A stretch of 64,000 nt of DNA. It comes from Cloacibacillus porcorum. Lineage in GTDB: Bacteria; Synergistota; Synergistia; Synergistales; Synergistaceae. The stretch is taken from contig NZ_CP016757.1 in NCBI RefSeq assembly GCF_001701045.1, forward strand, positions 1,171,501 through 1,235,500, read 5' to 3'. The notes under the pieces are model-generated. The model saw only the letters and a list, made by a program, of their open reading frames with translations. It ran no database searches and was not told the DNA's origin. Of this stretch, positions 53,252-62,283 are shown one piece after another. Numbering within the stretch: the stretch's first letter is position 1; each line of letters begins with the position of its first letter. Made by a program: the position numbers and the translations under genes.

Positions 53252-53875
53252 TCATCTTAGTCTTACTTTTACTAATACAGAGCTGAACATTTTTTCGCGG
53301 CACAGAATTTCAAACGGGAATGTTAGGCCAATTTCACGATAGAATCTGCGTATTCTTCGAAACATTATGATTCGTGCTAACGGGGCGATGCTACGCTCCA
53401 TTTTCAAGTAGCCAAGATAGCCGTTTTTATGTAAACCTTTCAGATCTATGAAGAAAAATCTTTTTGCCTTTTCGCAGTTTCTAACAACAAAATTACCCCA
53501 GTTGAAGTCATAAAAAAAGAGGCCACATGATATGATTGTGCTCATTAGATTGTCTATCTCATCTTTGATATCTGTGATGTTACCACCAGAATGCAAATAT
53601 TTTATAAGTGGCTGCGCGGGGAGACCGTCATCATCGTTTTTAACAAGGCCGCAGACAAGTCCTGCCCCTTTATTGGTATCGGTAAGACTATCTTCATAGT
53701 CAACGATAAATTCTTTAAGAAAGGGGTATACGAGTTTCGCTATTTTTATTTCTCTTTCAAGCTCTGGAAGATTAGACTGTTTTTTCACAACTTTAACACA
53801 TTTATTTTGATCGCATGGCTGTAGATAACAATCTCGTACACTACCACTACCGATTAATTCTTTTAGATATAACAT
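53252..53875 (-). CDS. YrbL-family protein-kinase-like protein
   Basis: 207 residues, AAGGAGGTC upstream of the ATG. Pattern of the PhoP-regulated YrbL family: LIGSGSVRDCYLQPCDQNKC, CVKVVKK with the ATP-site Lys, EREIKIAK, TNKGAGLVCGLVKNDDDG, then the catalytic-loop-like FYDFNWGNFVV and metal-site FFIDLKGL. It is a small kinase-fold protein related to LPS/InaA-type kinases; in enterobacteria it responds to low magnesium or iron, but the substrate is unknown. AT-rich and isolated on the island. Confidence 0.78.
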   Translation of the reverse strand: MLYLKELIGSGSVRDCYLQPCDQNKCVKVVKKQSNLPELEREIKIAKLVYPFLKEFIVDYEDSLTDTNKGAGLVCGLVKNDDDGLPAQPLIKYLHSGGNITDIKDEIDNLMSTIISCGLFFYDFNWGNFVVRNCEKAKRFFFIDLKGLHKNGYLGYLKMERSIAPLARIIMFRRIRRFYREIGLTFPFEILCREKMFSSVLVKVRLR

Positions 53876-54485
53876 AAAACAAGACCTCCTTATAAAGTAG
53901 CAATATATATGTCAATGTCTTTGATATATGGCACGGGGAAAAATTCTTTATCGTTTCAGACATACACAATCAAAACATTTACATACTTTTATCTTTGTTT
54001 TGTTCAAATAAATACGATAATATTAAACTTTTTCATAAAAATAGTATATATATTAAAAGTAAACCTCCAATATCTCATATCAACTTTTTATTTTAATACG
54101 TTTTCCAATAAAACGAAAGCCTCTCTAACAAAAGTACAAATTTCTCTGCCTTTTGACAAAGATGTAGCAATGTACTGTCCCATTCGTTATAACGAAAGTA
54201 GTATGTGGCGTATGGAAACCTACGTAGTATCATTACGTGTTTTTATGGCAACGTTTTGTAAGAAGATTGAAAAGCTCCCTTTGTACCGCAATATATTCAA
54301 ACTCACGTGGTATAGGTTACAGGATGCTTTGTGCTGAATATTAATTTGATAATTTCTTAGACTATGTGTTATAGCTTTCTATTGTATATTCAGTTGTTTC
54401 ATTTTTCTCGCTGGTACTATTTCTCCTGAAAAGAAGCTTAAGCATATATTGTCCTGTAGGAAATGCTTAACTATTATGGCATGGG
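53876..54485. other. AT-rich gap in the island
   Basis: No convincing gene. A frame at 53909-54337 gives 142 residues, but it is rich in Tyr/Phe/Ile from AT bias and has no ribosome site. The YrbL promoter should be near 53885-53950. Confidence 0.3.
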
Positions 54486-54623
54486 ATGATGTTAGCCGTT
54501 AAAGAACAATCATTATCTGTCTACGCAGATGTGGCGTTAATCAACTTTATAGTGTCTGTTGTGGCAAGTGTGGCTGGTCACTTCATTTGCAAATGGCTAG
54601 ACAGGCATTCAGGCGACAGCTAG
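54486..54623 (+). CDS. Small single-span membrane protein, toxin-like
   Basis: 45 residues from ATG 54486 (second ATG 54489). One hydrophobic helix (ALINFIVSVVASVAGHFIC) followed by KWLDRHSGDS, a layout shared by many small hydrophobic proteins of type I toxin or regulatory kind. A strong terminator starts 12 bases after the stop, supporting a real short transcript. The ribosome site is weak. Confidence 0.5.
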   Translation: MMLAVKEQSLSVYADVALINFIVSVVASVAGHFICKWLDRHSGDS

Positions 54624-54634
54624 CCAGCAAAAAG

Positions 54635-54662
54635 ATACCCCGGATCTGGCCATCCGGGGTAT
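54635..54662 (+). terminator. Terminator after the small membrane protein
   Basis: ATACCCCGGAT-CTGGCC-ATCCGGGGTAT followed by TTGTGTT. It lies within any longer start of the next gene. Confidence 0.75.
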
Positions 54663-54670
54663 TTGTGTTC

Positions 54671-55051
54671 ATGACGCTAATCACCTTGGTTAGCTATATT
54701 GTAGCACATCACGTTGCGCCGTCAAGGCGGTCTTCCGTTGCAATACTTAGTGGAACATATTATGATATTCTAACAGAAGATACTTCTGGAATGAGGGCGA
54801 AAGAGATGCGTTATGCTGAATATGATGAAAAATATGGCTGTATTCCCCTTCGTAATATAGATAAAGAAATAGAAAATATCGAACGCGAGATGGCAAGAGT
54901 AAAGGCTGAACATGACAAGTGGTTCAAAAAACTTCCTTTCGAAAAACAGCAAGCCTTAGAGAGAATGAGCTGGTGGGACAATGTCTGGGATAACGTCATA
55001 GTAATCGGCGTTCTCTTTGGGCCTCCTGTCGTGTTTTTCCTTATGAATTAA
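54671..55051 (+). CDS. Hypothetical membrane protein with coiled coil
   Basis: 126 residues from ATG 54671; the frame is open back to 54587 but would overlap the preceding small gene and terminator, and neither start has a clear ribosome site. One membrane helix near the start (MTLITLVSYIVAHHVA), a charged coiled coil (RNIDKEIENIEREMARVKAE) and a second helix at the end (VIVIGVLFGPPVVFFLM). Function unknown; could be part of a phage or defence module. Confidence 0.45.
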   Translation: MTLITLVSYIVAHHVAPSRRSSVAILSGTYYDILTEDTSGMRAKEMRYAEYDEKYGCIPLRNIDKEIENIEREMARVKAEHDKWFKKLPFEKQQALERMSWWDNVWDNVIVIGVLFGPPVVFFLMN

Positions 55052-55075
55052 AACTACGCAAGGGATTGACCGCTA

Positions 55076-55104
55076 AAAGGGGCCGACCCGCCGTCAGCCC
55101 CTTT
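55076..55104. terminator. Bidirectional terminator at the right end of the island
   Basis: AAAAGGGGC, loop, GCCCCTTTT; usable for topB on the minus strand and the hypothetical gene on the plus strand. Confidence 0.85.
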
Positions 55105-55111
55105 TACTTAT

Positions 55112-57229
55112 TTATTTTGGAACTACCAGCTTTCCCCGGTTGTCCTCAAAGGTCTTTTTGCATTTCTGGTTTCTGCAGAGCCAGAAGTAGCCGCGCGTTC
55201 CCTTTATGCGCACGCTCAGATGGCCGCAGATGGGGCAGACGGCAGTTTTCTGGGGTTTGCCGCGTTCGTTGGAGAGTATCAGGCCGCAGTCGCTGCAGGC
55301 CCAGAATTTATTTTTCTTGTCTCTGCCGATGCGCAGCAGCATGCGGTTTCCCTGGCATCCGGGGCATTGGGTTCCCTGCGGCTCCTCTCTTTGAGGCGAC
55401 GCGGGGATGTATTCTCTGGCGGTTTTTTTGCGCTGTTCGGTCATTTTTTTGACGGTATCCGATATTTCGCCGATGAAGGAGTCGATATCCCTTTCACCTC
55501 TCTGGATGTCGCGCAGGGCCGCCTCCCAGAGCGCCGTCATGTCGGGATTGCGCAGCATGTCGTCGATCTCCGCGATGAGTTTGCGCCCCTTAGGCGTCGA
55601 GATGAGCGCCTTTTTATCTTTGACGATGAACTGCCGCTGCTGAAGCGTCTCAATGATCTTTGCCTGCGTGGCGGCCGTTCCGATACCGGAGGTCTCTTTG
55701 AGGATTTTCTTTACCTCCGGGTCTCCGACATAAAGGTGAATGTGGTTCATGGCGTCAAGTAGCGTAGATTCCGTAAAACGTTTAGGCGGCGTGGTCTTTC
55801 TCTCCGAGATCATCAGCTCGCGGATGCCGACCGGCTCGCCGGTCACGGCGTCGGGGATCCTGGTCTCCGGCTCCCTTTCGTCCTCTTCGCCGTCCCTCTC
55901 TTTGCCGTACAGCAGGTGCCAGCCCTCTTTGGTGCATTGACGGCTCGTGGCTTTGAAAAATTCTTCTTCGATGTCGTATTCGATCGAGACGACGGCGAAC
56001 TCCTGCGGAGGGAGGAACTGGGCCGCGTACCGTCTTGCTATGAGGTCGAAGATGAGCTGTTCCTCTTCGCTTAAATTCCGCGGTATTTCGCCTGTGGGGA
56101 CGATAGCGAAGTGTTCTTCGATTTTGCCGGTGTTCCATGCCGCCGATTTGAGGGCCGCGTCAAAGTTATAGGTCTCGTACTCCGGGCTGCTCTTTTTTAT
56201 CACGCCGAGAACGCGCGCCCTGTTTTCGTAGAGCGATTCCGGGAGATATTGGCAGTCGGAGCGCGGATAGGTGGTATATTTCAGTTCGTAGAGGCGCTGT
56301 GCGATCTTCAGCGTATCGGCGGGGGAGATGTCGTATTTTTTCGCCGCCTCGCTTTGCAGCGTAGGCAGGGAGTGCGGCAGCGGAGGCTGCGCCAGCGAGC
56401 TCTTTTTCTCAAAGTTAGAGACGCGGCCTACCTTGCCGGCGAGCTTTTTTTCAAGCTTGGAGATGGCCCCGCGGTCGACGACGCGCCCCTCTTCGTCGAG
56501 CCCCTCCTGGTCTTCTTTCGGCTTCCAGGAGGCGGTAAATTCCCCGTTTTTGATGACGCTGCGTGCCTTGACGTCGTAGAAGGGTTTGGAGATGAAATTT
56601 TCTATCAGCAGGTCGCGGTTTACCACGAGCGCAAGCGTGGGCGTCTGAACCCTGCCGACGGAGATGATCTCGCCCCTGCCTCTTTCGGTGGTGCAGGTAA
56701 AGAGCCTTGTAAGGTTGAAGCCGAATATCCAGTCTGCCCGATGACGCGCCTCCGCCGAGCTTGAAAGGTTTTTGTATTCCAGGTTGGGACGCATCTCATT
56801 TATCGCCGCCCGTATTGCGGAGGCGTTCAGATCGGTTATGAGCAGACGCTTTACCTCGCCTTTGAATTTGAAATATTGGAGTATTTCGTCTACGAGCAGC
56901 TGCCCCTCTCTGTCGGCGTCGCCGGCGTGGACGACGCTCTCGGCCTCTTTGAGCAGTCTGCCGATGTTTGCCAGCAGATCTTTTTTCTCCTGATCCGGAA
57001 GTTTCGGCCATTCCCGCGGAATTATCGGCAGCGGCGCGACGCGCCATCTTTTATATTCGGCGTCGATCATATCCGGCGTGCGCATCGTTAAAATATGTCC
57101 GGCCGACCAGCAGACGGTGTCTCCGTTATCCATTGTCACAGACAGTCTGTCACGTGATTTTATCTTACCAGGATGAGCCTCGATGATGGCCTTTGCCAGC
57201 GAGGCTTTTTCTGCGATGAAGAGTCTCAT
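55112..57229 (-). CDS. topB: DNA topoisomerase III (type IA)
   Basis: 705 residues, GGAGGAAGAAC before the ATG. TOPRIM domain at the start (RLFIAEKASLAKAII, HAGDADREGQLLVDEIL), the central type IA fold with the active-site Tyr in TYPRSDCQYLPE, QAKIIETLQQR, and two C-terminal zinc-ribbon units (CPGCQGNRMLLRIG, CPICGHLSVRIKG). It relaxes negative supercoils and decatenates DNA. TopB copies often travel with mobile elements; this one sits at the border of the AT-rich island but has host-like base composition. Confidence 0.94.
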   Translation of the reverse strand: MRLFIAEKASLAKAIIEAHPGKIKSRDRLSVTMDNGDTVCWSAGHILTMRTPDMIDAEYKRWRVAPLPIIPREWPKLPDQEKKDLLANIGRLLKEAESVVHAGDADREGQLLVDEILQYFKFKGEVKRLLITDLNASAIRAAINEMRPNLEYKNLSSSAEARHRADWIFGFNLTRLFTCTTERGRGEIISVGRVQTPTLALVVNRDLLIENFISKPFYDVKARSVIKNGEFTASWKPKEDQEGLDEEGRVVDRGAISKLEKKLAGKVGRVSNFEKKSSLAQPPLPHSLPTLQSEAAKKYDISPADTLKIAQRLYELKYTTYPRSDCQYLPESLYENRARVLGVIKKSSPEYETYNFDAALKSAAWNTGKIEEHFAIVPTGEIPRNLSEEEQLIFDLIARRYAAQFLPPQEFAVVSIEYDIEEEFFKATSRQCTKEGWHLLYGKERDGEEDEREPETRIPDAVTGEPVGIRELMISERKTTPPKRFTESTLLDAMNHIHLYVGDPEVKKILKETSGIGTAATQAKIIETLQQRQFIVKDKKALISTPKGRKLIAEIDDMLRNPDMTALWEAALRDIQRGERDIDSFIGEISDTVKKMTEQRKKTAREYIPASPQREEPQGTQCPGCQGNRMLLRIGRDKKNKFWACSDCGLILSNERGKPQKTAVCPICGHLSVRIKGTRGYFWLCRNQKCKKTFEDNRGKLVVPK

Positions 57230-57258
57230 GTTCTTCCTCCGTTCTTTTGTCCTATTTT

Positions 57259-57286
57259 ATAATATATATGGGAGGTATGCGCTCAA
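57259..57286 (-). promoter_or_regulatory. Promoter of topB
   Basis: Minus strand TTGAGC, 16 bases, TATTAT; start near 57252. Confidence 0.6.
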
Positions 57287-57404
57287 TATTTAACGCCTAT
57301 TTTTCAGACAAACTTCAATATTTCCCGCGGCCCAGGGGTATCTCTTTCAGTTCATTTATCCTCGCGGCAGCCGTGAAGGTATAGAGCGTTAACAGCGCCA
57401 GGCG

Positions 57405-57438
57405 GAAACAAACAGCGGCAGCGGTACAGGCCGCTGCC
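57405..57438 (-). terminator. Terminator after the IclR gene
   Basis: GGCAGCGG-CCTGTA-CCGCTGCC then TGTTTGTTT on the minus strand. Confidence 0.75.
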
Positions 57439-57504
57439 GTCTTATAAAGCTATGTCCGCGCCGCCGGAGAGGCGGTGTTTACCGGGAAGGGGACGACTGC
57501 AGTT

Positions 57505-58221
57505 TTAAGCGGTGAACCCCATACGTTTTGATAATTCTTCGGCGACCCGGCATAGTTCGGGTTTCACCTGATCGGAGATGAAATCGTCCGTCATTTTTTC
57601 CACGGAGGAGAAGCAGCTTGTGGCGGCGACTATCTTGCCGAAGGAATCGCGGACCGGATAGGCGATGCAGCGCAGCCCTAACTCGCACTCTTCGTTGTCC
57701 GTCGCGTAGCCCTTTTCTTTTACATCCGCTATCTCACGGTCCAGCAATTCCCGCGTGGTGATGGTGTTGTCCGTGAGTTTTGCCAGGCCCTTTTCCTTGA
57801 TGAGACTATCCAGCTCGTCTTTGGAGAACTCCGTCAGGAACAGCTTGCCGGAGCTGGTCGTGTGCATCGGCGTCTGTTTGCCGATCCTTTGCAGGCTGAA
57901 GTCCATCCGGCCCGGTTCGTAAACGCAGTCCAGGTAGATACATTCCATATTATGCTGAACAGAGAGAGAGGCCCCCACGGAAAGTTTAGTCGACAGGCCG
58001 CTGATCATCTCGCCGGCAAGGCTTCTTATGGTGACGCGCGAACGCAGCATGTCCGCCACGCCGCAAATTTTAAGCGTTAAGGCGTACCGCCCCAAATGTT
58101 CCTCCTGGTAGCAATATCCTTCCTGAATGAGGCCGTTCAAATGCCTAAGCGCGGTGGCCTGGGATATTTTCAGCCTTTTGGAAAGGTCCAGCAGGCGCAG
58201 CGGCGCTCCCGCCTCCGCCAT
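57505..58221 (-). CDS. IclR-family transcriptional regulator, true start uncertain
   Basis: 238 residues from ATG 58221, but this cuts off the first helix of the DNA-binding domain. In frame upstream, KPTNQSLSKFLQLISVM fits IclR helix 1, and the frame is open to about 58317, yet contains no ATG, GTG or TTG. ATC codons at 58311-58306 follow GAGAGG. Then come the HTH (LRLLDLSKRLKISQATALRH), wing, and effector domain (GASLSVQHNMECIYLDC, MHTTSSGKLFL, YPVRDSFGKIVAATSC). It probably controls the adjacent catabolic cluster, responding to an acid intermediate. Confidence 0.85.
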   Translation of the reverse strand: MAEAGAPLRLLDLSKRLKISQATALRHLNGLIQEGYCYQEEHLGRYALTLKICGVADMLRSRVTIRSLAGEMISGLSTKLSVGASLSVQHNMECIYLDCVYEPGRMDFSLQRIGKQTPMHTTSSGKLFLTEFSKDELDSLIKEKGLAKLTDNTITTRELLDREIADVKEKGYATDNEECELGLRCIAYPVRDSFGKIVAATSCFSSVEKMTDDFISDQVKPELCRVAEELSKRMGFTA

Positions 58222-58353
58222 AACGGAGATCAGCTGCAGGAACTTTGAGAGGGACTGGTTAGTCGGTTTGTCCTTTGTCTGTTCAGTTTTTAGGGCCGAG
58301 TGTCTGATGATAAAAACCTCTCAATCTGAAATCGCATCCATAAATTTATCAGT

Positions 58354-58362
58354 ATTATATCA
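58354..58362 (-). promoter_or_regulatory. Extended -10 promoter of the IclR gene
   Basis: Minus strand TGATATAAT, a perfect TG-n-TATAAT; start near 58347. Confidence 0.6.
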
Positions 58363-58496
58363 CGTTTGTAATATCGTTGTTATTTATTGCAATTACAATA
58401 TGGATTTTAACTATCACTGTTGTATAAATAGCGTTAATAGTCCGGTATTAACGCTATTCGTACTGAAGTGTTTCAAATATTGGAACTACAATGATA

Positions 58497-59267
58497 TTAC
58501 TGATTCCGGTATAATTCCTTAAAGCGCTTGACGGCGGCCTGCGCCGCGTTTGCGACGGCACCGACGTCGGAGAGGAAGTAGACCAGGGAATATCCCCTGT
58601 CGTAGAGGGCCGCCGCGGCGTCGATATTCGGCGCGATCGTGGCGAGGAATTTGCCCTTTTCCTTTACAACGCATTCAACTTTATGGATGGCCTCCTGCAC
58701 CTCCGGGGCCTTTGGGTTAAAGAAATGTCCCATTGAGGTCGACAGGTCCGAGGGGCCGATGAAGATCCCGTCCAGGCCGTCGACGGAGGCTATTTTGTCT
58801 ATATTTTCCACACCCTCGGGCGTTTCAATCGCGGTCATCACTATAATGTCCCTATTTGCGGCCGCGAAATATTCCTGCTTCTTCATTCCGTAGCAGGTCG
58901 CGCGCTGGCTGCTGGCCAGCCCGCGTATCCCCTGCAGCGGGTATTTACAGCATTTGACGGCGTATTCCGCCTCTTCGGCGGTGGAGACATAGGGTACGTG
59001 GACGCCGTGCGCACCGCAGTCAAGGATCTGCTTTATCAGCACGGCGTCGTTCCAGGGAGCCCGTACCATCGCGAAGCAGTCGTTGGCCTTAATTGCCTGC
59101 AGCACCGAGACCAGGCTCTCCAGCGTGTAGGGTGCATGTTCCATATCCGGGACGATCACCTCGAATCCGGCTTCCGCCAGTATCTCAGCGCTCATATTGC
59201 TTGTCAGCTGCGCCCATGCGGCGCTTATTTTTTCACATTTACGCAGACGTTCCGCCACTGTAGACAT
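58497..59267 (-). CDS. HpcH/HpaI-family aldolase
   Basis: 256 residues. Class II pyruvate aldolase of the HpcH/HpaI type: IVPDMEHAPYTLESL, MVRAPWND, GAHGVHVPYVSTAEEAEYAV, TAIETPEGVENIDKI (metal-site Glu), GIFIGPSDLSTSMGH. It splits 2-keto-3-deoxy or 4-hydroxy-2-oxo acids into pyruvate and an aldehyde. It follows the enolase-superfamily gene by 33 bases, so the dehydratase product is probably its substrate, as in acid-sugar pathways (for example 2-keto-3-deoxyrhamnonate). Confidence 0.9.
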   Translation of the reverse strand: MSTVAERLRKCEKISAAWAQLTSNMSAEILAEAGFEVIVPDMEHAPYTLESLVSVLQAIKANDCFAMVRAPWNDAVLIKQILDCGAHGVHVPYVSTAEEAEYAVKCCKYPLQGIRGLASSQRATCYGMKKQEYFAAANRDIIVMTAIETPEGVENIDKIASVDGLDGIFIGPSDLSTSMGHFFNPKAPEVQEAIHKVECVVKEKGKFLATIAPNIDAAAALYDRGYSLVYFLSDVGAVANAAQAAVKRFKELYRNQ

Positions 59268-59300
59268 AATTTAATCCCTCTCTCATATAGATGTAGATGA

Positions 59301-60383
59301 TCAGCGCTGATAGTTATAGGCGTTGATGTAGTCGTGATTTAATTTAATTCCCAATCCGGGAATGTCCAAAAGTTTAAGTTCCCCAGCCTTTGCCACGGGA
59401 GCGAGCTCAAAGGCGCCCGCCCACCAATCGGGGATGTTTTCCAACAGCCCGCCCGTGGGGGAGGCCGCCATTACATGCGCGCTCACCTCCATCAGCACAT
59501 GCGCCGTAACGGGCACGCGGAAGGCGCCGGCCAGGGAGCAGACCTCGATGAATTCGGTGACGCCGCCGCAGCGCATAAGGTCCGGGTTAATTATATCCGC
59601 TCCCCGCAGACGCAGCAGTTCAAAGATTTCGCGGGTTGTGAAGAGGCATTCTCCCGAACATATCCGCATCGAGGTGCTCTGAACGAGCTCCGCGTTGCCC
59701 TTGTAGTCCTGGCAGTGCAGAGGCTCCTCCAGGTAATTTATACCCAGCCTCTGCAGTTCGGGGATGATCTCCAAGGCCAGCTTAACGTTCCAGCCCTGGT
59801 TTACGTCGACCATGATCTCAAAATCATCTCCGACCGCCTCACGCAGGGCGGTCAGGCGTGATATATCTTTTTCCCAGTCGGGGAATCCTAATTTGAGCTT
59901 GTACTTTGTATAACCTTCGCGTTTAAATTCAAGCGCCTCTTCGATCATCTCTTCCAGCGGCACCAGCCAGCCGCCGCTGCCGTAGACGGGCAGGATGTCT
60001 GTCTTCGCGCCAAGCAGCTGGTACAGCGGCTTGCCGGCCTCCTGAGCCAGCAGGTCCCACAGCGCGGTGTCTACGACGGCATAGGCCGACATCGGCAGTC
60101 CGGTCTGGCCGCAGCCGCCCATCGTGCCCTGTGCCTGCTGCCAGTATTTCCGAATATATGTGGAGTCTTTGCCGACTAAATTTCGGCAGTAGCCCTCAAC
60201 GAGGATTTTCATCGCTTCTGCCTGGTCGGGGTTAAAGGTATAGGCCATGCCTACGCCGGTAAATTCTCCGGTGTCGAGCTCCAAAAACACATGCTCGATA
60301 TATTCCAGGGCATATACCGCGTTCGGCAGCGGCTTGCTCAGCTTTTTCGATACGTGATGGACCTTATAGCCTCGTATGATCAA
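59301..60383 (-). CDS. Enolase-superfamily (mandelate racemase / muconate lactonizing) enzyme, probable acid-sugar dehydratase
   Basis: 360 residues from TTG 60383, which has AAGGAGG 8 bases upstream. The catalytic set is readable: KYKLKLG (Lys acid/base), MVDVNQGW and YLEEPL (metal ligands Asp, Glu), ICSGECLFTT (third metal Glu), and ADIINPDLMRCGG (Asp) with the His in PVTAHVLMEV. It removes a proton next to a carboxylate, here probably to dehydrate a sugar acid. Followed by the aldolase and preceded by a TRAP importer. Confidence 0.9.
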   Translation of the reverse strand: MIIRGYKVHHVSKKLSKPLPNAVYALEYIEHVFLELDTGEFTGVGMAYTFNPDQAEAMKILVEGYCRNLVGKDSTYIRKYWQQAQGTMGGCGQTGLPMSAYAVVDTALWDLLAQEAGKPLYQLLGAKTDILPVYGSGGWLVPLEEMIEEALEFKREGYTKYKLKLGFPDWEKDISRLTALREAVGDDFEIMVDVNQGWNVKLALEIIPELQRLGINYLEEPLHCQDYKGNAELVQSTSMRICSGECLFTTREIFELLRLRGADIINPDLMRCGGVTEFIEVCSLAGAFRVPVTAHVLMEVSAHVMAASPTGGLLENIPDWWAGAFELAPVAKAGELKLLDIPGLGIKLNHDYINAYNYQR

Positions 60384-60435
60384 TTCCTTGACCTCCTTGT
60401 TTTTATATAGTAGGTTTTTATCCGGTTTGAGAACG

Positions 60436-61716
60436 CTACCGGCTGATGAGGAACAGGGAAAGCTGAGGAAAAGCGCATATCACGAACAGCGTTACCAGCA
60501 TCGCGATAAGATATGGCGCTACATTCTTTAGCAGCGGCATCAGCTTGACTTTCGCGATATCGCTGATGACGAAGAGGCAGAGCCCGAACGGCGGAGTCAC
60601 CATGCCGATGGCCAGGTTGGTGATCATCATCACGCCAAAATGGTAGGGGGTTATCCCAAAGGCCAGGGCCGCCGGCAGCAGCAGGGGGGTCAGGATTATC
60701 ACAGAGGCGCTGATTTCCATGAACATTCCCATTATTATCCATATGATATTGACGATGACCAGATACAGCGTCTTGTTGGCGACGACACTCATCATCAGCG
60801 CCGTGATCTTTGTCGGTATCTGCTCTCTCGTAAGCAGCATGGCGAAGACCGCCGCGCAGGATATTATCAGCAGCACGCCCGCCGCGGCGACGGCAGACTC
60901 GATGAATATCTTTGCCATATCGGCAAGCTTCAATTCCTTGTATACCAAACCGCCGACTATCAGTCCGTAGACGACGGCGACGCAGGCCGCCTCGGTGGCG
61001 GTGAATATTCCTCCGTAGATACCGCCGAGGATTATAACCGGCATCATTAGAGCTGGCAGCGCGTCAAAAAAGGCGCGCGCCTTTTCCCGCATCGAGTAGC
61101 GTCTCCCGTCCGTGCCATAACCGTTGCGCCCGCAGACGAAGTACGCCACCACCATCAGCGCCGCGCCGAACAAAATTCCGGGGATCATACCTGCCATGAA
61201 GGCGTCGCCGACGGAGACGCTGGCGGCGATACAGAAGAGTATCATCGGGACGCTCGGCGGAATGATTATGCCGATGCTGGAACCGCTGGCGACGGTCGCC
61301 GCGGCAAAATTTTTGTCATATCCCTTGTTCAGCATGCCGGGGATGAGCACCGCGCCGACAGCCGCGCAGACGGCGGCGCAGGAGCCGCAGATCGCCGCGA
61401 AAAACATGGAGGCGAGTATCGCGACCAGCGCCAATCCCCCTTTAAGACGGCCCAGAACCGTTGTGGCAAAGGTGATCATACGGTCGGAGATGCCTCCGCT
61501 GGCCATCAGGTTACCCGCCAGTATAAAGAAGGGCAGGGCGAGGTAGGGAAAGGAGTTGATCCCCTGGAACATGCGCTGGCAGACTATTACCATATTTGAG
61601 CTGCCGTTGAGCAGCATCGCCAGCGCCGACGCGCCTCCCAGCGCGAACGGAACGGGAACCCCGACTATAAAGAAGGCGAGAAGCAGCCCGGCCGCTAAAG
61701 ATCCCATACTAATCAT
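60436..61716 (-). CDS. dctM: TRAP transporter large permease (DctM)
   Basis: 426 residues from ATG 61716, which overlaps the DctQ stop (ATGA); a longer frame starts within dctQ and is unlikely. About 12 membrane helices; GGASALAMLL, AAICGSCAAVCAAVGAVLIPGM, IIIPPSVPMILFCIA, LPALMMPVIILGGIYGGIFTATEAA, and MVTPPFGLCLFVISDIAKV are standard DctM segments. It carries the solute with sodium. Confidence 0.94.
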   Translation of the reverse strand: MISMGSLAAGLLLAFFIVGVPVPFALGGASALAMLLNGSSNMVIVCQRMFQGINSFPYLALPFFILAGNLMASGGISDRMITFATTVLGRLKGGLALVAILASMFFAAICGSCAAVCAAVGAVLIPGMLNKGYDKNFAAATVASGSSIGIIIPPSVPMILFCIAASVSVGDAFMAGMIPGILFGAALMVVAYFVCGRNGYGTDGRRYSMREKARAFFDALPALMMPVIILGGIYGGIFTATEAACVAVVYGLIVGGLVYKELKLADMAKIFIESAVAAAGVLLIISCAAVFAMLLTREQIPTKITALMMSVVANKTLYLVIVNIIWIIMGMFMEISASVIILTPLLLPAALAFGITPYHFGVMMITNLAIGMVTPPFGLCLFVISDIAKVKLMPLLKNVAPYLIAMLVTLFVICAFPQLSLFLISR

Positions 61717-62198
61717 TTTACCAGCCCCCATCTTTCAAAACTTGCGGCGAACCAATTAAGCAGCATCAAAACTACGCTGACGGGAATGATCATATAGACG
61801 ATCCACATCGGCAGTCCTGTGCCGGGGGCCGTCTGCATCATTCCCAAGCTGACAAATCTATTGCAGGCTGACAGCACGATCAACAGGAACATCAGCGACA
61901 GTATCTGTGCCACTTCGACGATAATTTTTTTAGAGATGCCGTGCAATAGCTCGGGGACGGCGTCGACGCAGGTCAGCTTCCATTTCTTCCCTCTCACCAG
62001 AAGGGAACCGGAGAAGTACGCCACGCTGATCATCATGAACCGGGATATCTCTTCCAGCATGGAAGTTTTAAAATTCAGAAAGGGCAGGCGCGACAGTATC
62101 TGCAAGGTGACGGCCGCGACCAGGATGATCATGAATATCAGTAACAAATATTCGATTACACGGTTGATTTTATCTATAAACAGCACGTAGTTTTTCAA
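61713..62198 (-). CDS. dctQ: TRAP transporter small permease (DctQ)
   Basis: 161 residues from a TTG start at 62198 (AAGGGG 9 bases upstream; no other start in frame after the preceding stop). Four membrane helices with the DctQ pattern ISRFMMISVAYFSGSLLVRG and PMWIVYMIIPVSVVLMLL. It helps DctM in the complex. Confidence 0.9.
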   Translation of the reverse strand: MKNYVLFIDKINRVIEYLLLIFMIILVAAVTLQILSRLPFLNFKTSMLEEISRFMMISVAYFSGSLLVRGKKWKLTCVDAVPELLHGISKKIIVEVAQILSLMFLLIVLSACNRFVSLGMMQTAPGTGLPMWIVYMIIPVSVVLMLLNWFAASFERWGLVK

Positions 62199-62221
62199 TT
62201 TTACGATCCCCTTCTATTTAT

Positions 62222-62272
62222 CAGGCCCGGCAGATGACCTGGGAAGAATTTCCGCGATCATTTGCCGGGCCT
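62222..62272 (-). promoter_or_regulatory. Intercistronic hairpin between dctP and dctQ
   Basis: AGGCCCGGCA and TGCCGGGCCT form a stem around a 31-base loop. It lacks a T-run. Such stems often keep the binding-protein mRNA at a higher level than the permease part. Confidence 0.55.
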
Positions 62273-62283
62273 CTGTTCGTTGC

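Noticed and set aside
53909-54337. 142-residue plus-strand frame
   Set aside because: AT-rich composition, no ribosome site, no protein features.
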